Assembly (NCBI GenBank): GCA_963752755.1 | Contig: CAVVZJ010000001.1 | Coordinates: forward strand, 1,798,001-1,862,000 | DNA: 64,000 nucleotides | DNA from: CAVVZJ01 sp963752755 | GTDB lineage: Bacteria > Planctomycetota > Planctomycetia > Isosphaerales > Isosphaeraceae | Direction: 5' to 3' | In this document: positions 31,124-41,351 of the stretch, in pieces | Layout: every line of letters begins with the position of its first letter | How positions within the stretch are numbered: position 1 is the first letter of the stretch | The notes under the pieces: generated by a model | The model's input: only the letters and a program-made list of their open reading frames with translations | The model's database searches: none | What the model was told of the DNA's origin: nothing | Made by a program: the position numbers and the translations under genes

Positions 31124-33022
31124 ATCCGTCCGATTCGATCGGAAAGATCTCCGCTCACATCGCGGTTCATACTAGCCTCGACTGGCCCCCAGGAAAGTTC
31201 GCGGTGGGTCGGTGCTGGTAGCTCATCGCGATTTCGTTCGGTTCCGGGCTCGCCCGCGGCCGTCGCCTCCCCGGGTGGCTCGACGATCGGAAAAGCGACG
31301 AGAAAGGTGGTTCCCCCTTCGGGATTTGCCTTCCAGTGGAGTCCGCCTCCCAGGGAGTCGATATACCGGGCGACCCGTGGCAAGCCGAGGCCGAGCCCCC
31401 GACCCGCCGCCCGGCCGCAATAGAAGGGGTCGAGCAGGTGCCGGACCGCTTCGGGGCCGAGCCCGCGTCCCGGGTCGCGGAATTGCCAGACCCAGTGGCC
31501 CCGTTCACGACGGGTCGCAACGTGGACGGTGCCTCCGGGGGGTGTCGCCTCGATCGCGTTCCGCGTCAGGACCTCGACGAGATGACGGAGTGCCTCCGGG
31601 TCCGTCCAGGCGGGACCGGCATCGTCGCCGGCCTCAAAGCTGAGGCCGACGCCCCTTCCTTCGGCTTCGTCGGCGAGGTCGCGCAGGACCAGCCGGCCTA
31701 GCTCGACCGGCTGGCAGAGCCGGGGCCTCGGAGCCGAGGGACGGGCAACGTACATCAGGTCTCGGAGAATCCGATGGGCTCTCTGAGCCTGGCCGATGAT
31801 GGCGCGGAGGGAACGCTGGGCCTCCGGGTCGGTCGTCCTTCCGAGCAGGAGCTGAGCGCGTCCCAGGATCACCGCGAGTGGGTTATTCAACTCGTGGCCG
31901 GCACCGCCGGCAAACTCGCCCAGCGAGCGAAGCAGTTCCCGACGCAAGGCCGGCTCCAGGCCCCGTTCGGCACGATCCGCGGCACGGATGAACGTCGCGA
32001 GTCGATCCTGAAGGTCCTCGCGCTCGGCCCGGGCCGACTCCCAGGACCGCCGGAGTCGGCGACGGCGACCAGGACGGGCTGGGGCCGTTGTCCGGCCCAT
32101 CGACACGGGTGGGTTGCTGCCGGTCGTCCGGGCCGTCCGCGGTCAACTCGTCGATGAGCTGGGCATAGGCGGCACGATCACGTCGCCAGCGCGAGGCGTC
32201 ATAGCGGAGGCGGGCGTGCGACCGCAGGAGCGCCGTTGATTCCGGGTCGGCGTTGCGATCGACGAGTCCGCCACCGCAATGGATCTGAACCTCGGCGATC
32301 AGCCGCTTGAGGTCGCGTGGATCGACCTTGATCGTCGAATCCGGTCCGAGTCCGAGGCGCCAGGGCGTCTGCTCGGCCCAGAGGTAAGCCTGCTCGATCA
32401 GTCGGGAACGGGCCGGGTCGCGGACACAGTCACCGATCCAGGCGATCCGGCCGGCATGGAGCCAGGCCGCATCCGCGAGGTCGGTCGGACCGCCCCAGCG
32501 TTCGGCTTGACGGAGGCCAAGGGTGGCGAGGTCGAGTCCCAGACGATGAGCCAGGAACTCGCGGCGGCCCTCCCGATCCTCAACCGAGTCGAGTTCCGCC
32601 AGAGTCCCCGGCGCGACGGCCGCCAGGCACCAGAGACCCAGATTGACCAGCAAGCCGATCCGGGCCGAACGCTCGGACTCCTCAACGGGACCCTCGATCG
32701 TCAGCCATCGGGCTGCCAGCGCGACGGCGACGGAATGCTTCCAGAGCCGATCGACGGCCGCTCTCTCGCGTGAGGCAAGCGGTCCCCACCACGCCAGTTC
32801 CGCGATCGATCGAAGCGGAGATCGAGTCCGCCACCGGCCAAGTCGAAGAAGGGCCCAGCCCGGGTCGATTGACGTAAACGGGTTTTTCCAGAGTATTTGC
32901 GTCCGAGTCTTCGACGCCAGGACGGCCCGCACGGTGGCTGGACGGAGGGGAAGACCGCCCAGCCGGTCGAGCCGACGCCGGAGTTCCTGCGGGTTCGGGT
33001 TCGGGTCCTGGCTCGCATGCAC
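31039..33022 (-). pseudogene. HDOD-like domain fused to a histidine kinase, one frame break
   Basis: From the ATG at 33022 the first 300 residues resemble an HDOD domain (L-P-L-R-P, S-I-D-P-G-W-A-L-L-R-L, S-I-A-E-L-A, W-K-H-S-V-A-V-A-L-A-A). A one-base slip near 32060 separates the kinase part: a helical linker, the H-box G-H-E-L-N-N-P-L-A-V-I-L with the phosphorylated His, N-box R-N-A-I-E-A-T-P-P-G-G, G1 D-P-G-R-G-L and G2 G-R-G-L-G-L-G-L. No transmembrane segment is seen, so it is cytoplasmic. The HTH-receiver protein begins 81 bp upstream of this gene and reads in the same direction, making it the likely partner. Confidence 0.75.
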
Positions 33023-33103
33023 CGTATCGGGCTCCTTCCCGACGGTCGATCCGGGCCGGGGACCCGTCCTGGGTCCCGCTCAACTCTGGCTGGCAAGTCG
33101 CCC

Positions 33104-33685
33104 TCAGGCGCGGGCTTCGGTCTCGATGTCCAGGAGCTTGCAGACGCGGCGAACCAGCTCGTCGATATCGAGCGGCTTGTGCATGAAGTCGTCGGCCCCG
33201 GCGTCGCGAAGTTCCTGGATCTTGTCCTCCTCAACCATGCCGGAGATCGCGATGATCTTGATATCCGCCATCGTCGGGTCGGAGCGGATCAGCTCGCAGA
33301 CCGCTTTCCCGTTAATATCGGGAAGCATCACGTCCAGGATGATCAATTCCGGGTGATACTCCTTGGCCTGCATCCCGGCGCCGAAGCCGTTGTTGACGAC
33401 GCGCAGCTCGAAGCGTTTGTCGGCCGAGAGCACGTCCTGGATCAGATCCACGACGGCCGGATCGTCATCGACCACCAGAATCCGGTGGCGACCGCTCTCC
33501 AGCGCGTCGGTCGGGATGTTGTTTTCCTTCATGAAGCGATAGAGCGCCTCGCGCGGGATGCGGCGGAAGCGCGATCCCGGAACCCGGAAACCTTTGAGCT
33601 GTCCGGAATCGAAGCAGCGAATGATCGTCTGCTGGCTGACCTTGCAGATCTTCGCCGCCTCTCCGGTCGTGAACACAGTCTTCAT
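33104..33685 (-). CDS. excisionase-type HTH plus receiver domain response regulator
   Basis: The 193-residue protein has an N-terminal MerR/excisionase-like helix-turn-helix (T-T-G-E-A-A-K-I-C-K-V-S-Q-Q-T-I, G-F-R-V-P-G-S-R-F-R-R-I-P) followed by a complete receiver domain: V-V-D-D-D-P acidic pocket, the phosphorylation site L-I-I-L-D-V-M-L-P-D, I-I-A-I-S-G and the Lys of M-H-K-P. The DNA-binding part precedes the receiver, the reverse of most response regulators, an arrangement common in planctomycetes. The same frame is open upstream to 33928, but the ATG at 33685 starts exactly at the HTH. A consensus promoter stands 240 bp upstream. Confidence 0.85.
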   Translation of the reverse strand: MKTVFTTGEAAKICKVSQQTIIRCFDSGQLKGFRVPGSRFRRIPREALYRFMKENNIPTDALESGRHRILVVDDDPAVVDLIQDVLSADKRFELRVVNNGFGAGMQAKEYHPELIILDVMLPDINGKAVCELIRSDPTMADIKIIAISGMVEEDKIQELRDAGADDFMHKPLDIDELVRRVCKLLDIETEARA

Positions 33686-33927
33686 GGTCGGGTACGTCCC
33701 ATCTCTCGAGCCACTACGGCTCGCTCGACTGCCGATCCAAAGCGGGCCTCGGTCCGTGAGCCCCCCCGCCGATCGACAGGCCATCCTCCCTGATCGGACC
33801 CCGCAAGTGACGGACCCCAACCCCGTATCCTCACGACGGATCGGAGCCCGACCGACCACCGCAATACGAACCGAACCCCTAAAGATTGCGAAACCTAGCG
33901 AATTTACCAGGCTTACCGACGTAGCCA

Positions 33928-33955
33928 ATTATAGTGGCGCTCTCCATTCTGTCAA
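33928..33955 (-). promoter_or_regulatory. consensus sigma-70-type promoter for the HTH-receiver gene
   Basis: On the minus strand TTGACA (33955-33950) and TATAAT (33933-33928) are both perfect consensus hexamers, 16 bp apart. Transcription would start near 33921 and leave a leader of about 235 bases before the ATG at 33685. Such a consensus match is rare in this GC-rich sequence. Confidence 0.7.
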
Positions 33956-34059
33956 CCGGAATGCGCGAGTTGCGTGAAGGAGGCAGATGGGGAAAGACGT
34001 TGGTGGTGCTATGGCCGTGCTCTTCGCTCCGAAAAGCTGGGTTGGAAAGGATGTGTGCT

Positions 34060-35919
34060 CTAGGGGGACTCTGGGCTCCTGGCGGCTTCGGTAGCGACTC
34101 CACGTTTGAGGGAGACCAGGAGGGTCGCGAGATCCGCCGGGTTGATCCCGCTGATCCGGGCGGCCTGGCCGAGGGAACGGGGTTGGACGCGCTGGAGTTT
34201 CTCCCGCGCCTCGACCCGGAGCTGACGGACGGACAGGAAGTCGAAGCCGGCCGGGATCGGCTTGTCCTCCAGGCGACGGAAACGCTCCACCTGCTCGGCC
34301 TGGCGGTCGATGTAGCCGCCGTACTTGGCCTCGATGGTCGCCTGCTCGACCGCGCCCGGGTCGTCGGTCAGTGCGGCGAGCGGGGGGTGGAGCGGGAGGA
34401 GGTCGTCCCAGGAGGCGGCGGGCCGGCTGAGGATGCGGCGGAGGGTCTCGCCGCCGACGCGGACGGAGTTCAGCACCTCCCGGAGCCGCTCGATCCGACC
34501 GGAACGGGCGCGGAAGCGGGACCAGCGGTCGTCGTCCACGAGCCCGACGCGGTGGCCCAGCTCGGTGAGGCGGAGGTCGGCGTTGTCGTGCCGCAGGAGC
34601 AGGCGATACTCGGCGCGGCTGGTGAACATCCGGTAGGGCTCATCGACCCCGCGAGTGACGAGGTCGTCGATCAGGACGCCGATGTACCCCTGCGAGCGGT
34701 CGAGGACGAAGGGCTCGTCGTCGGAGATGGCGAGGGCGGCGTTGATCCCGGCGATCAGGCCCTGGGCGGCGGCCTCCTCGTAGCCGGTCGTGCCGTTGAT
34801 CTGGCCGGCGAAGAAGAGGCCGGGGACGCGCTTGGTCTGCAAGGTGGGGTCGAGCTGGGTCGGCGGGGCGTAGTCGTACTCGACGGCGTAGCCGAACCGC
34901 ATGATCTCGGCGTATTCGAGGCCGGGGATGAGGGGGATGATGGCTTCCTGCACGTCGCGGGGGAGGCTGGTGGAGATGCCGTTGCAGTAGTATTCGAGGG
35001 TGTCGCGGCCCTCGGGTTCGAGGAAAATCTGGTGCTGGTCGCGGTCGGCGAACTTGACGACCTTGTCCTCGATCGAGGGGCAATACCGAGGCCCGGTGCT
35101 GGCGATCTGGCCGGAGTACATTGGGGCGCGGTGGAGATTGGCGCGGATCAGGTCGTGGACGGCCGGGCTGGTGGCGGTGAGGTGGCAGGGGAGCTGCTCG
35201 ACGTCGAGGCGGTCGGTCAGGAAGGAGAAGGCGACGGGCTCCGGGTCGCCGTGCTGGACGTCGAGGCCGGCAAAGTCGATCGTGCGGCCATTGAGGCGGG
35301 GCGGGGTGCCGGTCTTGAAGCGTTGCAGCTCGAAGCCGAGTTCGCGGAGGCTGCCGGAAAGCCCCTGGGCAGCGACGTCCCCAGCGCGTCCGCCCTCGGT
35401 CTTCGTCTCGCCGGTGTGCATGAGGGCCTGGAGGAACGTGCCGGTCGTGACGACGACGGCGGACGCCCGATAGACGGCCCCTCCCCGACAACGCACCCCC
35501 GCCGCCCTCCCCGACTCCACGACGATCGACTCGACCATCTCCTGGCGGAGCGTCAGGCTCGGCTGGCTCTCGACGGTAAGCTTGGCCAGCCGCTGATACG
35601 CCTTCTTGTCGCACTGGGCGCGGGGGCTGTGCATGGCGGGGCCCTTGCCCCGGTTGAGCAGGCGGAACTGGATCGCCGCCCGGTCGGTGAGCACGCCCAT
35701 GGCGCCGCCGAGCGCGTCCACCTCGCGGACGATCTGCCCCTTGGCGACCCCGCCGATGGCCGGGTTGCAGCTCATCTGGCCGACCGAGTCGGCGTTCAAC
35801 GTGAGCAAGGCCGTGCGACGCCCGATCTGCGACGCCGCCAGGGCGGCCTCGATCCCGGCGTGGCCGGCGCCGATGACGACGACTTCATAATGGTACGGAT
35901 CGGGTCGGGAACGCGACAT
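34060..35919 (-). CDS. mnmG: tRNA uridine-5-carboxymethylaminomethyl modification enzyme MnmG
   Basis: The 619-residue FAD enzyme is intact and of family length. With MnmE it installs the carboxymethylaminomethyl group at wobble U34 of several tRNAs. It has the Rossmann motif V-V-V-I-G-A-G-H-A-G-I-E-A-A near residue 14, the signatures N-P-A-I-G-G-V-A-K-G and K-T-G-T-P-P-R-L, G-Q-I-N-G-T-T-G-Y-E-E-A-A-A-Q-G near 370, and the C-terminal helical domain for MnmE and tRNA binding (Y-G-G-Y-I-D-R-Q). The start at 35919 gives the standard N-terminus. mnmE is not in the window. Confidence 0.97.
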   Translation of the reverse strand: MSRSRPDPYHYEVVVIGAGHAGIEAALAASQIGRRTALLTLNADSVGQMSCNPAIGGVAKGQIVREVDALGGAMGVLTDRAAIQFRLLNRGKGPAMHSPRAQCDKKAYQRLAKLTVESQPSLTLRQEMVESIVVESGRAAGVRCRGGAVYRASAVVVTTGTFLQALMHTGETKTEGGRAGDVAAQGLSGSLRELGFELQRFKTGTPPRLNGRTIDFAGLDVQHGDPEPVAFSFLTDRLDVEQLPCHLTATSPAVHDLIRANLHRAPMYSGQIASTGPRYCPSIEDKVVKFADRDQHQIFLEPEGRDTLEYYCNGISTSLPRDVQEAIIPLIPGLEYAEIMRFGYAVEYDYAPPTQLDPTLQTKRVPGLFFAGQINGTTGYEEAAAQGLIAGINAALAISDDEPFVLDRSQGYIGVLIDDLVTRGVDEPYRMFTSRAEYRLLLRHDNADLRLTELGHRVGLVDDDRWSRFRARSGRIERLREVLNSVRVGGETLRRILSRPAASWDDLLPLHPPLAALTDDPGAVEQATIEAKYGGYIDRQAEQVERFRRLEDKPIPAGFDFLSVRQLRVEAREKLQRVQPRSLGQAARISGINPADLATLLVSLKRGVATEAARSPESP

Positions 35920-36387
35920 GGATTGCGCGGGACTCGGGACGAATTCGATCGGGGTATCCCTTCATTCTAGTGGCCGATCGCGACGGATGGAAAGGCGTGG
36001 CGTCCACCGTCTCCCCATTGCCGATCGCGGCGTCGCGAACGGGGCGGCGCCAGGCCGGTGTCCGGCTGAACGCCTTTTTTGTCGATTGGCAGATGGCCGG
36101 GACGATGGAGGACGCCCCGGCGACGCGCCCGGGACGCTTGTGGGACGATGGGAGCACGCCGTGGGGACGCTTGTTGTCGCGAAGGCCTGCAAATCTTAAG
36201 TGCCTGTGTAACAGGAACTTAAAAGGTGCATTTTACCCAATTTGAAGTTCGTTCGGCTTTGATGAAAAACCCCGCTTTGATGCAAAACCCTGGTGTCCTG
36301 CTCAACTTGAAAGGAGTCCATTGGGTGTTGTAACCTGCGGCATCGCCAAGGCTTGACAACGTGAGGCCTCAGCCCGGGACCGACACC
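35920..36387. other. intergenic stretch with hairpin and dispersed repeats, before an IS1-like gene
   Basis: No gene is supported. AAGTGCCTGT (36198-36207) and ACAGGAACTT (36211-36220) form a 9-of-10-bp stem with a 3-base loop. A 27-bp stretch at 36231-36257 (ending AAGTTCGTTCGGC) recurs with three mismatches at 37755-37781, beyond the IS1-like gene, and both lie in the same orientation. TTTGATGAAAAACC at 36257-36270 belongs to the repeat family also seen near 13.7 kb. Confidence 0.5.
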
Positions 36388-37508
36388 ATGGACGACCTCG
36401 CCCGCTTTTGCTGCCAGAACGCCGACTGCCCCGATCACGGCCGTCGCGATGCCGGCAACCTGACCGTCTGTGACCATTACGGCCAGCACCGGCAGTATCG
36501 CCTGCTCTACTGCCGCACCTGCCAGGCCCGCTTCTCCGAACGCAAGGGCACGCCGCTGTACCGCTCGCACCTGACCGAAGAGAAAGCCCTCTCCGTCCTG
36601 AATCATGTCGGCGAGGGCTGCGGCGTCCGCCAGACCGGGCGACTCGTCGGCGTCCATCGGGATACGGTGATGCGGTACAGTCGCCTGGCCGGCGATCACG
36701 CCCAAGCGGCCCACGAGGAACTCGTGGCGTTTTCCCCCCCGAACCCGTGAGGTCCAGTTCGATGAGAAGTGGGCCTTCGTGTACCAGCAGCAGGAGCACT
36801 GCGACCCTGCCAATCCCGCCGACGCCAATTGGGGGGATTACTGGGACCAGGTGGCCTTCGATCCCGTGCACAAGCGGCTCGTCAACGTGGTGCCCGGGGC
36901 TCGGGGCCTCGAAGAGGCCGAGGCGGTGGTCGCCGACTTCCATCGCCGGACCGGGGGACGGGTCATGGACGTGATGACCACCGACGGCTACCCGGCCTAC
37001 GAGACCGCGATCTTGCAGGTTTACGGCGAGACGGTCACCCCGGGCCCCACGGGCCGGCCCGGCCGCCCCAAGGCCCCGTACCAGGCCGTGCCGGCGGGTC
37101 TGAACTACGCCACTGTGGAGAAGCGGCGGGAGAAGGGCCGGGTGGTGGAGATCGTCTGCCGGATGATCTTCGGCACCCTGGCCGCGGTGCTGGCGGCCCT
37201 GAAGCGGTCGAAGGTCAGCCGAGCGATCAACACCGCGTTCGTGGAGCGTTACCACGCCACGGATCGCCATCGCAATGCCCGCAAGGGCGCGGAAGACCTA
37301 CCGGTTCCGTAAGGATTGGCGTCAGCATGAGGCGGTGACGTACTTCCCGATGTATTCGTATAACTTCTGCTGGGCTGTGAGGACGTTGCAGGCCCGGGAT
37401 GAGAACGGGATCTGGCGGAAGCAGACCCCGGCGATGGCGGTGGGCCTGGCCGACCACATCTGGACGCTATCGGAATGGTTGAAGTTCCCAGTCATTCAAC
37501 GTGCGTAG
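36388..37508 (+). pseudogene. IS1-family-like transposase, two frame changes
   Basis: From the ATG at 36388 the first 120 residues form a zinc-ribbon plus HTH (C-C-Q-N-A-D-C...Y-C-R-T-C-Q-A-R-F, V-H-R-D-T-V-M-R-Y) like IS1 InsA. In a run of seven C near 36735 the frame changes (+1) to the catalytic part, F-D-E-K-W-A-F-V-Y, V-M-T-T-D-G-Y-P-A-Y and I-N-T-A-F-V-E-R-Y-H, as in IS1 InsB. A second change near 37290 joins the end, H-E-A-V-T-Y-F-P-M-Y-S-Y-N-F-C-W. Classical IS1 elements use a programmed -1 shift at an A-run between the two parts; here the needed shift is +1 and there is a second one, so decay or error is more likely than programming. Confidence 0.7.
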
Positions 37509-38179
37509 GACACCAGGTCACCGGGAAGGTGGGAGAATCGTCCTGCTTTGGAGTTGCGAACAGGCTCATGGATTCCGGGTCCGACGTCGAGTCCGCTTTG
37601 TTTTGCCATCCAGAAAGACTTCGGATGGTCCCGGAACACCTCGGCAACGCGCCTGGGACGCCTCCGAGACGACGTGAGGCCACCGAGGGGACGCTTCTTC
37701 TGGCGCCAGGAGTCACAACTCAACTTTTTAATCGGCAGCAGATTACCACATCTATTTTGCCCATTGTGAAGTTCGTTCGGCGACGAGGACGCGCCGTAGC
37801 GCCGCGACGACATGCCAGGACGGGGCCTCCGATTGCGAATCAGAAGCGTCCGCGAAGCAGTGTTAATTATAGCACACGATTGCGACATTGCAGCCGATGG
37901 GGCGAGGTTTCGAGGAGACGAATGCGGTGAATCTCCGGCTTTCCGGAGAGTCTCCTGAGTTTATCAGGATCTCAGTCCTACGGAAGTCGGCTCGACACCC
38001 GGACCGTCCACCAGAAAATGACGATTCTAAGCGATCGTGTCGAGAAGGATTATTTTTGGTTTGTTTCTTGAAAGAAATAATCGGCTTCGGGCTGTGAAAG
38101 TGAAACCCTTTCCACCAGAGAAGCCGATTATTCCCGTACCCTTCTTGATCCATCCACACGGGAGCGGATAAAATCGATC
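37509..38179. other. intergenic stretch between IS1-like and IS630 elements
   Basis: No gene is supported. It contains the second copy of the 27-bp repeat (37755-37781) and TTAATTATAGCACA (37862-37875), the inverse of a sequence near 13590. The last 100 bases are AT-rich and lead into the IS630 element. Confidence 0.45.
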
Positions 38180-39279
38180 CTAGTGTCCTGAGTCAGAAGT
38201 TCGCTCACAAACCTTCTTGACCCGTTCCAGAATCAGATCCGCGTTGGCCGTCCACACGAACGGTCGGGGATTCTCGTTATGCGTGGCCAGATACTCCAGG
38301 ATCGCCTTCTCCAAAGCCGCCACGCTCCGGAAGACTCCGCGTCGGATCTGCTTCTCGGTGATCTCGGCGAAGAACCGCTCCACCTGGTTCAGCCACGATC
38401 CGCTCGTCGGTGTGAAATGCAGGTGATACTCCGGATGCCGAGCCAACCACCGCTTCACCGCCGCCGTCTTATGCGTGCCGTAGTTGTCCAGAATGATGTG
38501 GATCTCCACGCCAGGCTCGCGCTCGACCTGAGCATCGATCTCGTTGAGGAACTTGAGGAACTCCTGCTGGCGGTGGCGGCGATAGCACTTGCCGATCACC
38601 GCACCCGTGGCCACATTCAGCGCGGCGAACAGCGAGGTTGTGCCGTTGCGGACGGAGTCAGGGGTTCGACGCTCGGCCTGTCCCGGCGTCATCGGCAGCA
38701 AGGGCTGGGTGCGGTCCAATGCCTGGACCTGACTCTTCTCGTCGACCGACAGCACGATGGCGTTCTCCGGCGGGCTCATGGACAGCCCAACGATTTCGCG
38801 GACCTTCTCGACGAAGAACGGATCGGTGGAAAGCTTGAAGGTCTCGCTCTTGTGAGGCTTCAACTCGAAGGCCTTCCAGATCCGGGCGATGGCGCTCTGA
38901 GACATCCCCAGCTTGCGGGCCATGCCGCGGGTGCTCCATTGGGTGGCGGCCCTGGGCTTGGTCTCCAGGGTCTGGGTGACGACCTGCTCGACCATCGCGT
39001 CGGTGATCTTTCGAGGGGCGTCGGGTCGGGGTCCGTCGGCGAGGCCATCCAGACGCAGTTCGAGGAAACGCCTTCGCCACTTACCCACGGTGATGACATG
39101 GACGCCGAGCCGAGCGGCGACGTCCTTGTTGTCGAGTCCCTGAGCACAAGCCAGGATGATTCGGGCCCGGGTGGCGAGCCGCTGGGTGCTCTTGGGCCGC
39201 GCGGCCCAGGTTTCCAAGGTCTGCCGCTCGTCGTCGGTGAGGACCAGTTCGGCCTTGGGGCGTCCACCTTTTTTCATCA
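38180..39279 (-). CDS. IS630-family transposase
   Basis: A 366-residue protein starting at 39279 (GGGAG site 5-9 bases upstream). It has an N-terminal pair of helix-turn-helix domains (L-T-D-D-E-R-Q-T-L, L-D-N-K-D-V-A-A-R-L-G-V-H-V-I-T-V-G-K-W, K-L-G-M-S-Q-S-A-I-A-R-I-W) and the DDE core V-L-S-V-D-E-K-S-Q, I-I-L-D-N-Y-G-T-H-K and T-P-T-S-G-S-W-L-N-Q-V-E-R-F-F. All catalytic residues are present. The stop TAG lies in the terminal repeat and uses the target TA. It looks functional. Confidence 0.95.
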
Positions 39280-39356
39280 TATGTCTCCCTTCGAGGATCA
39301 TACAAGGAAACTGGACGGGGCGCAAGGTTAATTGGCGGATTTCTGACTCAGGACAC
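38183..39356 (-). mobile_element. IS630-family insertion sequence, intact
   Basis: The 17-mer AGTGTCCTGAGTCAGAA at 38182-38198 is perfectly inverted at 39341-39357. Counting the TA at each outer end (38181-38182 and 39357-39358) as the target duplication, as usual for IS630/Tc1, leaves an element of 1174 bp. It carries a single intact transposase. The TA it used is the middle of a CTAG that is the target duplication of the neighbouring IS701 element. Confidence 0.92.
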
Positions 39357-39359
39357 TAG

Positions 39360-40875
39360 TTTTACAGCAGCAGCAAATCCGCGGTGTTTCTGGTAACATC
39401 GAATCATAGGGAACTGAACACGCGAGGACCGGCCGGCCCGTCGCCCCAACACCTCATGTCGGGAGGGAGCCTCCATGACACCGGACGACGTGCGCGCCGC
39501 GGCCGAGCGACTGGTCGACTTCCACGAGCGGTTCGCCCCGCTCTTCGGTAAGGAGCAGGCTCAGGACCATGCCTATGACTACGTCAAGGGCCTGATGGTC
39601 TGCCCCGACCGCAAGAGCGTCGAGCCGATCGCCCTCCTGGTCGGCCACGGCGATGTCTCGGGCCTCCAGAAGTTCATCAACAGCGCCCCTGGCAGTACGA
39701 CGACGTCCAGGCTGAACTCCAGGCCGTCTTCGACGGCGAGCTGGTCCCCTCGGCGGCCGGGTCGCCCGCCGGCGTCGTCGGTGTCATCGACGAGTCGGCC
39801 TTCGCCAAGCAGGGCGTACACTCCGCGGGCGTGGCCCGGCAGCACAACGGCCGGCTCGGCAAGGAAGACAACTGCCAGGTCGGCGTCTTCCTCGTCGGCG
39901 TTACCCCCGCGGGGGCCGCGCTGTTGGACCACCGGCTCTACCTGCCCAAGCCCTGGTGCGAGGACACGCCTGAGGCCCGGGCGCGGCGCGGCAAGGCGCA
40001 CATCCCCGAGGATGTGACCTTCCGGCCCAAGGCCCGGATCGCTGCCGAACTGGTCCGCGGGGTCGTCGTGCTCGGTCAGACGCGACTGGACTGGGTGGTC
40101 GCCGACGAGGAGTACGGCAAGGCCGGGCACTTCCACGAGGCGATGGACGAGTTGGAGCAGCGGTACGTGGTCGAGGTGCCGGTGACGACGACCGTCTGGA
40201 CCGAGGACCCGGCCGGGTGCGTGCCGGCGTACGGCGGCCGGGGCCAGCCGCCGAAGCGCCCGACACGGGAGGGTGTGAAGTCCGTGGCCGCGGTAGCCGC
40301 GGGGCTGCCCGCCGAAGCCTGGCAGACCCTGAAGGTGCGCGAAGGGGCGTGCGGGCCGCTGGTGTTCGAGTTCGCGGCGGTGCGGGTGTGGGCGATGCGC
40401 GACCAGAAGCCGGGGCCACCGGTGTGGCTGCTGATCCGCCGGTCGCTGGAGGCGATCCCCGAGGTCAAGTACTACATCTCCAACGGCGGGGCCGAGACGC
40501 CCTTGAAGGTCCTGGCGTTGGTCGCCTGCACGCGCCACCGAGTGGAGGAATACTTCGGCGAGGCCAAGACGTACCTGGGGATGGCGCAGTACGAGACGCG
40601 GTCGTACGTGGGGTGGCACCATCACATGGCGCTGGTGGCGGTGGCGCACCTGTTCGTGACGTTGACGCGTCTGCGTCTGAAAAAAAGTCGAAGGGCCTGA
40701 CGCTGGACCGGGCGGTGCGGCTGTTGAGGTCGGCGTTCTCCGAGGCGGAACTGACCGTGGAGAAGGCGATCGCCCTGATGGACTACCACGAGGGGCGGAA
40801 CAGGATCGCCAAGGCCTCACATGACAAGGCCTGGCACGCCAGGCACGAGGGCGTGAAATACCTGCTGCTGTAAAA
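39360..40875 (+). mobile_element. IS701-family insertion sequence, copy 2
   Basis: Ends TTTTACAGCAGCAG (39360-39373) and its exact inverse (40862-40875) are flanked by CTAG at 40876-40879 on the right and, on the left, by CTAG restored from C38180, TA and G39359 once the IS630 insertion is removed. A 4-bp CTAG duplication is typical for IS701. Length 1516 bp. The transposase stop TAA sits in the right inverted repeat. It is only distantly related to copy 1 at 17.5-19 kb. Confidence 0.9.
39475..40873 (+). pseudogene. IS701-family transposase, two frame changes (copy 2)
   Basis: From the ATG at 39475 (GGGAGG site) the frame is lost near 39690 by one missing base, then continues in the next frame with G-V-I-D-E-S-A-F-A-K-Q-G (first Asp), W-V-V-A-D-E-E-Y-G-K (second), H-R-V-E-E-Y-F-G-E-A-K (Glu) and Y-V-G-W-H-H-H-M-A-L. 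At a run of seven A near 40680 the natural C-terminal tail (L-T-L-D-R-A-V-R-L-L...E-G-V-K-Y-L-L-L, stop 40873) lies in the -1 frame, while the direct frame stops at 40700. A single -1 slip at the A-run would restore the tail. Confidence 0.85.
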
Positions 40876-40973
40876 CTAGCATGAAGGTCCCCCTCGAACG
40901 GTCCGCCGAGGCCCCGTTCGCCTTCACTTCCCTCACAACCATCCAGGGGCCCCGTCCATGCTGACCATTCCTC

Positions 40974-41351
40974 GTGGCGCACTTCCTCGGAATCACACTC
41001 CTGCTGGTTCTCATCACCACGCCGGCACGGGCTCAGAATTATGCCCATCCGTCGGGGTATCCAACCGTCGTCGAGCAAGGGTTCTTCACTCCTTACCGAG
41101 CACCTGTGGTATCGCATCATGTGGCCACAAACTACACCTCTGGCCTCCACGCCAACAAATCGATCTCCTCGAATTATCTCAATCCGTTGCAACATCATGG
41201 TTCCCGGGGATATGGCGGGGGTGGATATAGTAGGGGAGGGATGAGTTACCGGCGATCGGTCGGTGCGCGTTCCGCGAGCGTTGGGACGACACCCGCGGCG
41301 CTCGGCGGGGCGGGAGCGATCGCGGTCATGGGAGGCGTCCCGGCCCGCTAG
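40974..41351 (+). CDS. small secreted Gly/Tyr/His-rich protein
   Basis: Translation from a GTG at 40974 gives 125 residues with a clear signal peptide (L-L-L-V-L-I-T-T-P-A-R-A cleaved before Q-N-Y) and a low-complexity mature part rich in Tyr, His, Ser and Gly (G-Y-G-G-G-G-Y-S-R-G-G). No family is recognised. An ATG at 40958 lies in another frame, so a frame break at the very start is possible. It sits between the IS701 element and the tRNA-Sec gene, and nothing around it hints at a role. Confidence 0.55.
   Translation: MAHFLGITLLLVLITTPARAQNYAHPSGYPTVVEQGFFTPYRAPVVSHHVATNYTSGLHANKSISSNYLNPLQHHGSRGYGGGGYSRGGMSYRRSVGARSASVGTTPAALGGAGAIAVMGGVPAR

Noticed and set aside
33934..35970. 678-codon open frame on the plus strand across mnmG
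   Set aside because: It mirrors the intact mnmG gene on the other strand, and its Gly/Val/Asp-rich composition is typical of an antisense GC-rich frame.
36720..36745. Frame change in the IS1-like transposase considered as the programmed IS1 frameshift
   Set aside because: Classical IS1 uses -1 at an A-run; here +1 is required at a C-run and a second break follows near 37290, so decay or error fits better.
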